Assembly (NCBI GenBank): GCA_049974825.1
Contig: JBNGDJ010000014.1
Coordinates: 1 to 32,367, forward strand
Length of the DNA: 32,367 nucleotides
Direction of reading: 5' to 3'
From: JBKHDT01 sp049974825
GTDB taxonomy: Bacteria; Pseudomonadota; Gammaproteobacteria; Halothiobacillales; Halothiobacillaceae
The first letter of the stretch is position 1; each line of letters starts with the position of its first letter. This document shows, in pieces, positions 18,053 to 26,105 of the stretch. A program made the translations under genes and the position numbers. Under the pieces are notes generated by a model. That model searched no databases, was not told where the DNA came from, and saw only the letters and a list, made by a program, of their open reading frames with translations.

Positions 18053-18514
18053 ATGAGCGGTTCTGTTCGCGGTTTCACCCTGGTCGAGATGCTTGTCGTC
18101 CTGGCGCTCATGGCGGGTCTGGTGGCGCTGGTGCCCGGCGCCTACGGAAAGTTGCAAGAGAGCATGGCCTGGCGAGCGGCGGTGAAGGAAGTTCACGCGG
18201 CCATTCGTGATGCACGTCAGGAAGCGATGCACACCGGGGTTCCGACGGCGTTTGAGGTGTTGCCGGCGACGGGCGCCTTTCGGGTGGAAAACCTCCGCGG
18301 CGAACGTCTCCCCGAAAGCACAAGGGTCGAAATGCAGGTGGCCGCGGAATTCATGCGGGAAGACTGGGGGCGGATTGTCTTTTATCCCGATGGCAGCGCA
18401 TCAGGCGGGACGCTCATTCTCTGGCGTGCGCGGGGCGATGGCGTGTTTTTCGAGGTGGACTGGTTGCTCGGGCGCGTCACCCATGGAAGCGTTACTGAAA
18501 CCGAGGGTACCTGA
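18053..18514 (+). CDS. gspH: Minor pseudopilin GspH
   Basis: Type II minor pseudopilin of 153 residues. The leader MSGSVRG is followed by FTLVEMLVVLALMAGLVALV, with Glu at +5, then the helix QESMAWRAAVKEVHAAIRDARQEAMHTG and a beta-rich domain ending FYPDGSASGGTLIL, as in GspH/FimT-type pilins. The start ATG 18053 gives a short leader. No strong ribosome binding site precedes it, and in-frame TTG and GTG codons lie upstream. The stop overlaps the gspI start by one base (TGATG). Confidence 0.92.
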   Translation: MSGSVRGFTLVEMLVVLALMAGLVALVPGAYGKLQESMAWRAAVKEVHAAIRDARQEAMHTGVPTAFEVLPATGAFRVENLRGERLPESTRVEMQVAAEFMREDWGRIVFYPDGSASGGTLILWRARGDGVFFEVDWLLGRVTHGSVTETEGT

Positions 18515-18891
18515 TGCGCAGACAGCTGGGCTTGTCGCTTCTTGAGGTGCTGGTTGCCTTGACGATTCTCTCGTTTTCGCTGGTGGCCATCTATCAGTTT
18601 CAGGCCTCGAGCATGAGATCCGTTGCCGGGATTGAGCAGCGTGTTTACGCGCTGGAGCTTGCCAATTCCCTGTTGGAACGACACCGATTCGTGCCTCCCG
18701 GGGGGCTGGAGGTCAGCGGAGCAACCGAAGGGGATGGCGGGTTCGAGTGGGTGATCCGGTCCCGCCTGGCAGTCGAGTACTCGACAACTGAAACTTCCGT
18801 TTATCGTGTCACGGTCGTTGTTCGGTCCAAGAAAGGTCAGGGGTCTCTCGCTGAACTGGTCAGTTATGTACCCGAAGTGCGTCCATCGTAA
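18514..18891 (+). CDS. gspI: Minor pseudopilin GspI
   Basis: Minor pseudopilin of 125 residues that helps form the pseudopilus tip with GspJ and GspK. A very short leader MRRQLG is cleaved before LSLLEVLVALTILSFSLVAI, with Glu at +5. The blocks RVYALELANSLLERHRF and YRVTVVV are typical of GspI. It begins on the last base of the gspH stop and runs 26 bases into gspJ. Confidence 0.93.
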   Translation: MRRQLGLSLLEVLVALTILSFSLVAIYQFQASSMRSVAGIEQRVYALELANSLLERHRFVPPGGLEVSGATEGDGGFEWVIRSRLAVEYSTTETSVYRVTVVVRSKKGQGSLAELVSYVPEVRPS

Positions 18892-19510
18892 ATATGGCCG
18901 TAGAGGCGCAAGCCCGGCGAAACCATTGCACAAGCGATTATCGGCCGGGTTTACGCTGGTTGAGGTGCTGGTCGCGATGGCGGTCCTGTCGTTGATCATC
19001 GTGGCGCTGGCAGGTGTCATGCGGACAACTTCGGGAACCCTTGAGCGCGTGGAAGATGCCGTGCAGCGAACGGAGAATATCCGCGCCGTCGCCAGGTTCC
19101 TGCGCGGGAGCCTCTCCCAGGCGCGCAATCTGCTTGTGGACACCGGGGAGGGCGGGCAGCGACTGCATTTTTTCAGTGATGGCCAGAGCATCGAATGGAT
19201 CGCCCCCCTGCCGCATGCGCACCCCTTTGGCGGAATGCACGTGCACCGGATATCTCTGGTGGGTTCCGAACTGCGGTTCCAGTCGGTGCCATATGAACTC
19301 GGCGGTGGATTGATTGACTGGACGCAGGTCGAGTCGCGGCAGTTGCTTGATGAAGTGGCTTTTTGGGAGGTCCGCTGTGAATATGTCGATGAAGCACGGC
19401 GTCACGTGGACGAGACTTGCGCTCGGGGGCGGATGCCTGACGCCGTGAGCATTCGCGTCGCCCACGCCGGGCGTTATTGGCCGGAGTTGATTGTTGGGGT
19501 CCGCCAGTGA
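18866..19510 (+). CDS. gspJ: Minor pseudopilin GspJ
   Basis: Minor pseudopilin of 214 residues from the chosen ATG, with an unusually long 28-residue leader (cleavage after RLSAG, before FTLVEVLVAMAVLSLIIVAL; Glu +5 present). A TTG at 18926 would give a normal eight-residue leader, but it has no good ribosome binding site; the true start is open. The body has VARFLRGSLSQARN and WEVRCEY, as in GspJ/PulJ. The 3' end overlaps the gspK start as GTGA. Confidence 0.92.
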   Translation: MYPKCVHRKYGRRGASPAKPLHKRLSAGFTLVEVLVAMAVLSLIIVALAGVMRTTSGTLERVEDAVQRTENIRAVARFLRGSLSQARNLLVDTGEGGQRLHFFSDGQSIEWIAPLPHAHPFGGMHVHRISLVGSELRFQSVPYELGGGLIDWTQVESRQLLDEVAFWEVRCEYVDEARRHVDETCARGRMPDAVSIRVAHAGRYWPELIVGVRQ

Positions 19511-20403
19511 CCGGGGCAGGATGGCCACCTTACCGGCGGACTCGCGGGTTGGCGCTGATCATGGTGCTGTGGATCATCGCGGCGTTAACCCTGTTGTCGG
19601 CCTCGCTTGCCGTTTTCCTGAAGGCGGAGGTCCGGACGGGGCAGCAGGCAGCAGAGTCAGCCCGCATGAGTGCGCTGGCCGATGGCGTGCTCACGATTCT
19701 GGCTGCGGAGCAGATGGTGGCCGAGGAAAAAGGCTACCGTCGTATCAGCCGGGTCGGTCGGCTTGAGGGAGTCGCGTACTGGGTGGAATGGACTCCGGTC
19801 GCCGGACTCGTGGACTTGAACATGGCATCCAGGGAACTCCTGGCCGCAATGCTCGCAGGCATGGGAGGGCTTGAGCCGGCGCAGGCAGTTGCACTGGCGG
19901 GCCGGATCGTGGCCTGGCGGAGTCGTCCCGGGGACAGGGCAGAGGCTTCACGCCTGCGCCGTCATTTTCAGGATCTTGGGGCACGGCAGAGGCCTTCTTT
20001 CGAGCCCTTTCAGCATGTTGTCGAGTTGCGCCTGGTCCCTGGTGTGGGCTCGGGGTTGTACGAGCGTCTGCGTCGTTACGTGACGGTTGAAAGTGGAACC
20101 CCGAGCGTGAATGCCGAGCTGGCCCCATCCGGATTGGTGGCGGGGGTCAATCGGGGCTGGACAGCAGTCTCCCCGGCATTTGCCGGGGAGACTGACCCCG
20201 AGCTGTTTGCAGGCGGATCTGCCGGGCAGCAGTTTCAGCTGGTCGTGCAACTTGGCGAGGCGCCATACTGGGAGCGGGTTTATCGGGTAGAGCTTCGGCC
20301 GGAAGAGCGCGCGGGCAACTTGTACCCGTGGCGGATCCGCGCGGCTGAGCCGATCAGGCGAGTACAGAATCGGAGTGGACAAGGCGAATGGGTCGATCGG
20401 TGA
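19507..20403 (+). CDS. gspK: Minor pseudopilin GspK (tip subunit)
   Basis: Pseudopilus tip protein of 298 residues. The leader MTGAGWPPYRRTRG precedes LALIMVLWIIAALTLLSASL; there is no Glu at +5, which is normal for GspK. The large globular domain has VAYWVEWTPVAGLVDLNMAS and an alpha-helical segment with LVPGVGSGLYERLRRYVTV. The GTG start overlaps the gspJ stop (GTGA). The coding sequence contains a perfect 14-bp inverted repeat at 20165-20194, listed separately. Confidence 0.93.
   Translation: MTGAGWPPYRRTRGLALIMVLWIIAALTLLSASLAVFLKAEVRTGQQAAESARMSALADGVLTILAAEQMVAEEKGYRRISRVGRLEGVAYWVEWTPVAGLVDLNMASRELLAAMLAGMGGLEPAQAVALAGRIVAWRSRPGDRAEASRLRRHFQDLGARQRPSFEPFQHVVELRLVPGVGSGLYERLRRYVTVESGTPSVNAELAPSGLVAGVNRGWTAVSPAFAGETDPELFAGGSAGQQFQLVVQLGEAPYWERVYRVELRPEERAGNLYPWRIRAAEPIRRVQNRSGQGEWVDR
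20165..20194 (+). repeat. Perfect intragenic palindrome in gspK
   Basis: Arms CAGTCTCCCCGGCA and TGCCGGGGAGACTG are exact reverse complements around a TT centre. It is not related in sequence to either intergenic family. It encodes residues around AVSPAFAGET. It could form a strong mRNA hairpin inside the coding region, with no T tract, so it is not an intrinsic terminator. Confidence 0.85.
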
Positions 20404-21407
20404 CGGAACGCTTCTCGGACAGGCTTGGCGGGTTGTCAGAGTCTCTGGGCAAGGTGCGCGAATGGTGGTCGGAAATTGCGAACTCGCGGGTTTTTGCTTA
20501 CCTGCGGGGTAGCCATCCACTCTGCATGCGGTATCCAGACGGTCGTTGTCTGATTTTCAGGGCGGGCCAGCTGGCTGCATCGACCAATTGCCGTTTCGAC
20601 CGGGCCCGATATCGGGCCATGATGGTGCCGGACTCTCTGGTTCTGGAGCGAGACATCCCGATCCCGCCAAGCCTGACACACGATCAGTTGCTGGAAATGC
20701 TGGCCTTTGACGTGTTAAGCAACAGCCCGTTTCCGGAGGATGATACGGTCTGGGGCTATGCCCCGCAGGGGCGGGGGCGTGTGCATCTGACAATTGCCTC
20801 GCGCACTCATCTTGGTGTCTGGCTGGAGAAGCAGGCGATCGGGGATGTCGAGCGCCTGGAAGTTTGGGCAGGAAGTGCGCGACCGGTTCGCCTTCGGGGC
20901 CTTGGCAGTGAGCGTCGGATGATCAGTGAAAGGCGCTGGGCACAGGCCAACGTCGTTGCTTTGATCGCCCTGGTGGGTGTTCTTTGTCTGGCCGCTGTTC
21001 TTCCTGTGTACCAAAAGTGGAGCGAGCTCAAGCTTTACGAAAGAGCTTCTGAGAGGCTGGCTGGTCAGTCGAGTGAAATCGTTCAAGCGCGGGAGGAACT
21101 GAGTCATGCCGTCGCGCGCATTGATGCCGCCCGGCAGTGGTTTGGCGAGCCAGTCGCCCCGGCCTGGCTTTTGCCTCGACTCACTGAATTGCTTCCTGAT
21201 CACACGATGGTTGAACGCATGGAGGTCGATGATGGTCGTGTCAGCCTGCAAGGGCAAAGTGAAAATGCAGGTGCGCTGCCGGCCATCCTTGGCCGGGAAC
21301 CTCGGTTCCGGGATATCCGGATGCCCCGAGCGATTTCGAGGGACGCTCGCACCGGGCGGGAACGTTACGTGATTGAATTTTCGATTGATTCGGAGGAGCG
21401 CTCGTGA
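20388..21407 (+). CDS. gspL: Type II secretion protein GspL
   Basis: Bitopic inner-membrane protein that recruits GspE to the platform. The 339 residues comprise a cytoplasmic actin-like N-part (LVLERDIPIPPSLTHDQLLEMLAFDV), one membrane segment (NVVALIALVGVLCLAAVLP, around 186-205), a coiled-coil stretch and a periplasmic ferredoxin-like domain. It is shorter than E. coli-type GspL, closer to the Xanthomonas form. ATG 20388 has AAGG just upstream and overlaps gspK by 16 bases. GTG 20400 would overlap as GTGA and is an alternative. Identity rests on order and layout more than on motifs. Confidence 0.88.
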   Translation: MGRSVTERFSDRLGGLSESLGKVREWWSEIANSRVFAYLRGSHPLCMRYPDGRCLIFRAGQLAASTNCRFDRARYRAMMVPDSLVLERDIPIPPSLTHDQLLEMLAFDVLSNSPFPEDDTVWGYAPQGRGRVHLTIASRTHLGVWLEKQAIGDVERLEVWAGSARPVRLRGLGSERRMISERRWAQANVVALIALVGVLCLAAVLPVYQKWSELKLYERASERLAGQSSEIVQAREELSHAVARIDAARQWFGEPVAPAWLLPRLTELLPDHTMVERMEVDDGRVSLQGQSENAGALPAILGREPRFRDIRMPRAISRDARTGRERYVIEFSIDSEERS

Positions 21408-21949
21408 GTCGTGGTGCCTGGGGGCTGCTGGCGGGCCTGATTGCACTCGTCATGTCGGGCTTTGCCCTGGGTGCCTGGTGGCTGCACGATCGCCACGCGA
21501 CCTATGAGTGGCTTATCGATCGCGAGGAACAGCGCATTGCCCGGCTGATGGGGTACATCGAGGTGAGAGACGAGATTGCCGAGGCGCGGGAGCAGGCGCA
21601 AGCGGTCATTGGTGGCCTTGGCGTGGTTTCCGACGAGGATGCCGGGGCCGTTGGGGGCGCCCTCCAGCAGGATGTGCGCCAGCAAGCGATTGAGACCGGC
21701 CTGTCCGTGGTCCGAAGCCAGCTTTTGCCTCCAGTGCAGGAACAGGACCTGAACCTTGTTTCCGTCGAAATGGTACTGACGGGCAATCTGGAGGCGGTAC
21801 ACGTCTTCCTGGGGCGACTGGCACAGTTCCGGCCGCGTCTCAAGCTTGACGCACTATCCATCTCCTCGAATGGGTCGCCGGATGAAGTCCGAAACCAGAT
21901 GCTTGGGGTGACGTTGCGGGTATCAATGATTCACTGGAGTCGGGAATGA
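21404..21949 (+). CDS. gspM: Type II secretion protein GspM (b-type)
   Basis: Inner-membrane partner of GspL, 181 residues: a short cytoplasmic N-terminus, one membrane segment (LLAGLIALVMSGFALGAWWL), a coiled-coil stretch (EEQRIARLMGYIEVRDEIAE) and a periplasmic domain with LQQDVRQQAIETGLSV and NLEAVHVFLGRLAQ. This matches the GspM_b family that replaces classical GspM in Xanthomonas-like systems. The GTG start overlaps the gspL stop and has GGAGGAG about six bases upstream. The 3' end overlaps the next gene as ATGA. Confidence 0.9.
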   Translation: MSRGAWGLLAGLIALVMSGFALGAWWLHDRHATYEWLIDREEQRIARLMGYIEVRDEIAEAREQAQAVIGGLGVVSDEDAGAVGGALQQDVRQQAIETGLSVVRSQLLPPVQEQDLNLVSVEMVLTGNLEAVHVFLGRLAQFRPRLKLDALSISSNGSPDEVRNQMLGVTLRVSMIHWSRE

Positions 21950-22461
21950 TCTGGCGGGCCGTGATCCTCTGGGGCGTTTTCTGCCTTGCATCGCTTGCTC
22001 TTGCCGCGGCGTGGTACACTTCCGGCCCGTCCGTGTTTGCCGTGGATGCCCGGCTCCCAGAACTGGTGGCGGTCGAGGCGCGGCCTGGCCTGGGCGGCGC
22101 TTTTGACGACCGGGATGGTGAAAGTCTGGATGTCGTGACTTCCCGTCCCCTGTTCTGGGTGTCACGGAAGCCGCTCACCGATTCGCCCGAGCCTTCTGCG
22201 CCTGAACCGCAGGTAGAGGATGACCCGGGCACCGAAGGATACGCATTGATCGGCGTGCTTTACGATGGGGAAGAGCCCGTGGTGGTGTTGCGTACCCCGG
22301 ATGGTCGTGTGATCCGTCGAGGCCACGGTGATCGCATCGGCGCATTGACGATCGACCATGTCGAGCCCGACGCGGTTCGATTCGTGTCCGGGCAAGGCGA
22401 TGACTCCTGGCTGAGAGTTCGCGCCTATCGATTGCATGCCACCCCGGCTGAAAAGGAGTAG
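21946..22461 (+). CDS. gspN: Type II secretion protein GspN/GspC-like (XpsN type)
   Basis: A 171-residue bitopic protein: N-terminal membrane segment (ILWGVFCLASLALAAAWY), a linker with VTSRPLFWVSRKP, an acidic proline-rich stretch, and an HR-like domain (YALIGVLYDGEEPVVVLRTP ... GHGDRIGALTIDHV). The HR domain of GspC/PilP proteins contacts the secretin N0 domain. By position between M and D it corresponds to XpsN, which takes the GspC role. No PDZ domain follows. The G of the TAG stop is the first base of a 13-bp hairpin belonging to the repeat at 22461-22608. Confidence 0.88.
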   Translation: MIWRAVILWGVFCLASLALAAAWYTSGPSVFAVDARLPELVAVEARPGLGGAFDDRDGESLDVVTSRPLFWVSRKPLTDSPEPSAPEPQVEDDPGTEGYALIGVLYDGEEPVVVLRTPDGRVIRRGHGDRIGALTIDHVEPDAVRFVSGQGDDSWLRVRAYRLHATPAEKE

Positions 22462-22608
22462 GGCATCTCGAAAAACCTTTCGAGGTGCCCTTTGGGGCAG
22501 GGATGCCCCAACGCATCAAGCGCGCAAGCGATTGAAATTGCGTGAGTCATTCGCGGGTCTCCCGCGAATGACGACCTCGAAAAACCACAGGGAAGTGGTT
22601 TTTCGAGG
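22461..22608 (+). repeat. Family II palindromic repeat, compact copy
   Basis: Modules: X 22461-22490 (GGGCATCTCGAAA, AACC, TTTCGAGGTGCCC); D' 22492-22511 (TTGGGGCA, GGGA, TGCCCCAA); B 22511-22543 (CAAGCGC, GCAA, GCGATTG within ACGCA/TGCGT); Y 22546-22572 with a perfect 12-bp stem (GTCATTCGCGGG/CCCGCGAATGAC); Z 22575-22608 with a perfect 14-bp stem (CCTCGAAAAACCAC/GTGGTTTTTCGAGG). The ends carry perfect 11-base inverted repeats (CTCGAAAAACC, GGTTTTTCGAG). It occupies the 332-base gap between gspN and gspD. In 22609-22793 I saw no clear promoter or riboswitch. Confidence 0.88.
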
Positions 22609-22793
22609 CTCCCAGTAAGGGGTGTTGGTCCAGGTGCCTGCAGTGTACAGTCCTACCCGGTTCTTCGAACCATGTCGTTTCGAGTCAGGGCAGCGGATGG
22701 AGCTGGTGCAATCCGGCTTTTATCGCCCTGGAACCCCCGGATTGCTGACGAGCCGAGACGGGGCAAGTCCCTGTACAGCCCAAGCCTGAATTG

Positions 22794-25022
22794 ATGCGAA
22801 TGAACTTGACTCGAAAATTCAAAATTCTTCCCTTCGTCGTTTCGCTGGCGATCCTGGTCCTTCAGGGCTGCGCGTCCACCGATGTGTCCCGGTTCGAGGG
22901 CTTGCCGCCGACCAATGCGCCGGATCGGACGTCTCCCGATGTCGGCCCTGACTCGAACGATGAGGCGGCCGAAGAGGAGGCGAGACCGCAGGCACGCATC
23001 TTTCGGGGAAACGATCGTTTCCTCAGCGAATCTGCCGACGACCGGCCCGAGGTTCGTCTGACTGGTGATGCCGTCTCGCTCAACTTCGAGCGCGTACCGC
23101 TGGAGGAGGTGGTGCACGCGATTCTGGGCGACGTGCTCGATCTTGATTACGCAATCAGCCAACCACTTCCTGGTGAGGTTTCGCTGCGGACACAGCGTCC
23201 CATTGACCGTGCGAGCCTGCTGACGGTCCTGGAAACGACCCTTCAGAACAATGGCCTGGTCCTCGTGCGTGATCCCGACGGGGTTTATCAGGTCGGTTCG
23301 CCCGAGGCGCTCAAGTCACTCGCTCCAAGCAACGTCCGTACCGGCAACATTCCGGCGGGGTTCGGCAATCTTATTGTTCCGCTCCAGTATGTCGGTGCGG
23401 AGGAAATGGCGCGTATCCTGCGCTCGATGGCGTCCAAGGAGGCTGTCACGCTGGTTGACCCGGTGCGCAACCTGCTGGTGCTGACGGGCACCGGCGGGCA
23501 GCTTGAAAGCTGGAGCGAGATTGTCGCGAGCTTTGACGTGGATCTCATGGCGGGCATGTCCGTCGGCGTTTTTCCTGTCGAGTACGCAAATGTTCTCGAG
23601 GTGAACGACGCCCTGTCCCTGCTGATTGGCGATTCCACCGCCGGGGAAGGTCAGTCGGCCGGCGGGCCGCTTCGCGGCATGATCCGGGTCATTCCCCTTG
23701 AGCGCCTGAACAGCCTGCTTGTGGTAACGCCTCGGGCACACCTTCTGGATCGGGTCTCGCAGTGGATCGCACGGCTCGACGTCCCGGAAGACAACGCCTT
23801 TGAAACACAGCTCTTCGTCTACCCTGTTCAGAATGGGCAGGCCTCGCATTTGGCAGCACTGCTGAGCAGTCTCTTCGAGGGCGGCGGATCCGGCAGCCGG
23901 ACCGAATCGCCCTCCCGCCCGGCAGCGCGCCAGGTCGCGCCGGGCCTAGAGCCGGTCAACTTGGACTCCGGCAACCAGGACTCCGACGGCGCTGCAGAAG
24001 CCCCCAGCATGGGCGACTCCCTGCCGGACACTTCGCCCCGAGATTCGACCGCCGCGCAGACAAGTTCGATCGGGCTGGGCCGCGGTGTTCGGGTCGTTGC
24101 CGACGAACGGAACAACGCCTTGCTGATCATGGCGAACCGCCGGGATTACCGTCGGATTCAGGATGCGCTGCGCAAGCTGGACGTCTCGCCCACCCAAGTG
24201 TTGATCGAGGCGAGCATTATCGAGGTCACTTTGACCGGTGCGTTCAAGTTTGGCCTGGAATGGTACTTCTCCGGGGCGATCGGTTCCCGGACCGGAGAGG
24301 GCCTGCTTAACATGAACTCGGAGGGCGGGATCGGGCCCCAGCAGCCGGGTCTTTCCTACTCCGTGCTCGGGCAGGGGGGGCAAATCCGGGCCGTGCTGAA
24401 CACGCTGGCGCAGGACTCCCGGCTGCGCGTGCTTTCGAATCCGAGTCTCCTGGTCCTCGATAACCACACCGCGACCATCCACGTGGGGGATCAGCAGCCG
24501 GTGCAGACCGGCGAGACCATTGTCGACAACACCCGCAGCTTCTCGATCGAATACAAGGACACGGGGGTCATGCTGTCGGTGACGCCCTCGGTCAATGCCG
24601 GGGGGCTGGTGAACATGCAGGTCAAACAGACGGTGACTGATGTCGGCACGGTCGACACGGCAACGCGTCAGCGCTCCTTCCTGCAACGGCAGATCAGTAG
24701 TCAGGTTGCCGTGCGCTCCGGCGAAAGCATCGTCCTCGGTGGGCTTATACGCGACAACAAGACCACCTCCCGTGGCGGTGTCCCCGGCTTGTACAACCTC
24801 CCGGTTGTGGGTCCCTTGTTCGGCACCACGGACGACAGCAGCGAAAGAACCGAACTCCTGGTTGTGCTTACCCCGCGCGTGGTCACCAACGATGCGGAAC
24901 TGCGTGCGGTCAGCGAGGAAATCCGTCAGCGCATGAAAGGGCTTCATGCCTTTCCGGATCGCGAATCCCCCAGCGCGGAAACCGATGACCAGAAGCGTGA
25001 TTCGGGGGCAGGTGATCAATGA
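22794..25022 (+). CDS. gspD: Type II secretion secretin GspD, lipoprotein type
   Basis: Outer-membrane secretin, 742 residues. The signal peptide ends in lipobox LQGC with Cys26 and Ala at +2, so it should be lipidated and sent to the outer membrane by Lol. XpsD and HxcQ are similar lipidated secretins that need no separate pilotin. N0 starts near VSLNFERVPLEEVVHAILGD. N1-N3 repeats follow, with a long Ser/Pro/Asp-rich insert inside N3 (about 365-425). The secretin core has VLIEASIIEVTL, RVLSNPSLLVLDN, SGESIVLGGLIRDN and VPGLYNLPVVGPLFG. Starts TTG 22791, ATG 22794 and ATG 22800 are in frame and none has a good ribosome binding site. Its stop overlaps the next start (ATGA). Confidence 0.95.
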   Translation: MRMNLTRKFKILPFVVSLAILVLQGCASTDVSRFEGLPPTNAPDRTSPDVGPDSNDEAAEEEARPQARIFRGNDRFLSESADDRPEVRLTGDAVSLNFERVPLEEVVHAILGDVLDLDYAISQPLPGEVSLRTQRPIDRASLLTVLETTLQNNGLVLVRDPDGVYQVGSPEALKSLAPSNVRTGNIPAGFGNLIVPLQYVGAEEMARILRSMASKEAVTLVDPVRNLLVLTGTGGQLESWSEIVASFDVDLMAGMSVGVFPVEYANVLEVNDALSLLIGDSTAGEGQSAGGPLRGMIRVIPLERLNSLLVVTPRAHLLDRVSQWIARLDVPEDNAFETQLFVYPVQNGQASHLAALLSSLFEGGGSGSRTESPSRPAARQVAPGLEPVNLDSGNQDSDGAAEAPSMGDSLPDTSPRDSTAAQTSSIGLGRGVRVVADERNNALLIMANRRDYRRIQDALRKLDVSPTQVLIEASIIEVTLTGAFKFGLEWYFSGAIGSRTGEGLLNMNSEGGIGPQQPGLSYSVLGQGGQIRAVLNTLAQDSRLRVLSNPSLLVLDNHTATIHVGDQQPVQTGETIVDNTRSFSIEYKDTGVMLSVTPSVNAGGLVNMQVKQTVTDVGTVDTATRQRSFLQRQISSQVAVRSGESIVLGGLIRDNKTTSRGGVPGLYNLPVVGPLFGTTDDSSERTELLVVLTPRVVTNDAELRAVSEEIRQRMKGLHAFPDRESPSAETDDQKRDSGAGDQ

Positions 25023-26023
25023 ATGAGCCCAACCTTGACATGGCTGACGTATCCGATCGAATTCACGCCACGGTGTTGATCCCCGTCAAGAACGGGGGTG
25101 ATCTCTTTGTGCGCGTGCTCGAGCGGGTCATGACCCAAGAGACACCCTGGCCTTACGAGGTGTTGGTGATCGACTCCGGTTCGCGGGACGGGTCGGTCGA
25201 CGTGGCAAAAAACCTCGGGGCACGGGTTGTGGAAATTGCCCCGCAGGATTTTGGGCATGGCAAAACGCGCAACCTCGGCGTCAGCCTGGCTCAGGGTGAC
25301 TATGTGGCGGTGCTCACGCATGATGCCCTGCCTGTCGACGAGCACTGGCTGAAGAACCTCGTCGAAGCGACCTCATCGGCGCCGGATGTCGCCGGCGCTT
25401 TTGGACGGCATTTGGCCTACGATCACGCGTCCATCGTGACCCGCCAAGAGCTCAAGGTGCATTTTGCGGGGTTCGGTGATTCTCAGAAAACCTTCCGGCT
25501 TGATGACCCTGAGCGCTATCAATGTGACGAGGGATATCGGCAGTTCCTGCATTTCTTTTCGGACAACAATGCCTGCCTCAGACGGGAAGTCTGGCGCCAG
25601 TTTCCCTATCCCGAGGTCGATTTCGCGGAGGATCAGGCCTGGGCCAAGCAGGTCATTGAAGCGGGCTTTGCCAAGGTCTACGTCCCGGAGGCTGCCGTCT
25701 ACCATTCGCATGATTTTGGTTTTGTTGAGACCGGGCGTCGCGCCTACGACGAGGCGCGTGCCTTGAACCGATTGTTCGGCTACCGGCTCGTGCGCGGACC
25801 GTTTCAGGGCATGAAGTCGTGGGCCGGCTTGAGTGCCCGCAACGTGCTTTGGATTATCAGGGCGGATGCGCCCCTTGGGCGCAAGCTGCGTCAGGCGCTT
25901 GCAGTACCTTTCCTGATGGGTGCCAAGATTGTCGGTCTGTTTCTCGGAGAGCGTGAGGATCGACTGCCCGACTGGCTGGTGGGACGCGCATCCCGTGACC
26001 GGGCGCTTCAGAAACAAGGCTGA
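25019..26023 (+). CDS. Family 2 glycosyltransferase, probable rhamnosyltransferase
   Basis: Cytoplasmic GT-A-fold transferase of 334 residues. The N-terminus shows the GT2 core: VLIPVKNGGDLFVRVLERV, YEVLVIDSGSRDGSVDVAK, FGHGKTRNLG, and LTHDALPVDEHWL, where THDA takes the DxD region. Then FFSDNNACLRREVW and FAEDQAWAKQVIEAGF give the acceptor and catalytic-base blocks. This set, especially FGHGKTRN and SDNNACLRR, is typical of rhamnosyltransferases, so dTDP-L-rhamnose from rfbACDB is the likely donor. The donor call is inference. Its ATG overlaps the gspD stop, an unexpected coupling of secretion and polysaccharide genes. An 82-base gap follows. Confidence 0.9.
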   Translation: MNEPNLDMADVSDRIHATVLIPVKNGGDLFVRVLERVMTQETPWPYEVLVIDSGSRDGSVDVAKNLGARVVEIAPQDFGHGKTRNLGVSLAQGDYVAVLTHDALPVDEHWLKNLVEATSSAPDVAGAFGRHLAYDHASIVTRQELKVHFAGFGDSQKTFRLDDPERYQCDEGYRQFLHFFSDNNACLRREVWRQFPYPEVDFAEDQAWAKQVIEAGFAKVYVPEAAVYHSHDFGFVETGRRAYDEARALNRLFGYRLVRGPFQGMKSWAGLSARNVLWIIRADAPLGRKLRQALAVPFLMGAKIVGLFLGEREDRLPDWLVGRASRDRALQKQG

Positions 26024-26105
26024 CTCATCAGGTCCCGAAATGCCGGCACAAAGCGCGTGGCATGCCCGTCGTGGCCGCTGACAACATAAGGATTCCCCCT
26101 GACCC

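Noticed and set aside
22575..22608. Hairpin Z as a classical intrinsic terminator
   Set aside because: The T run is inside the stem arm and not after it, so it does not fit the standard form; any termination effect needs transcript data.
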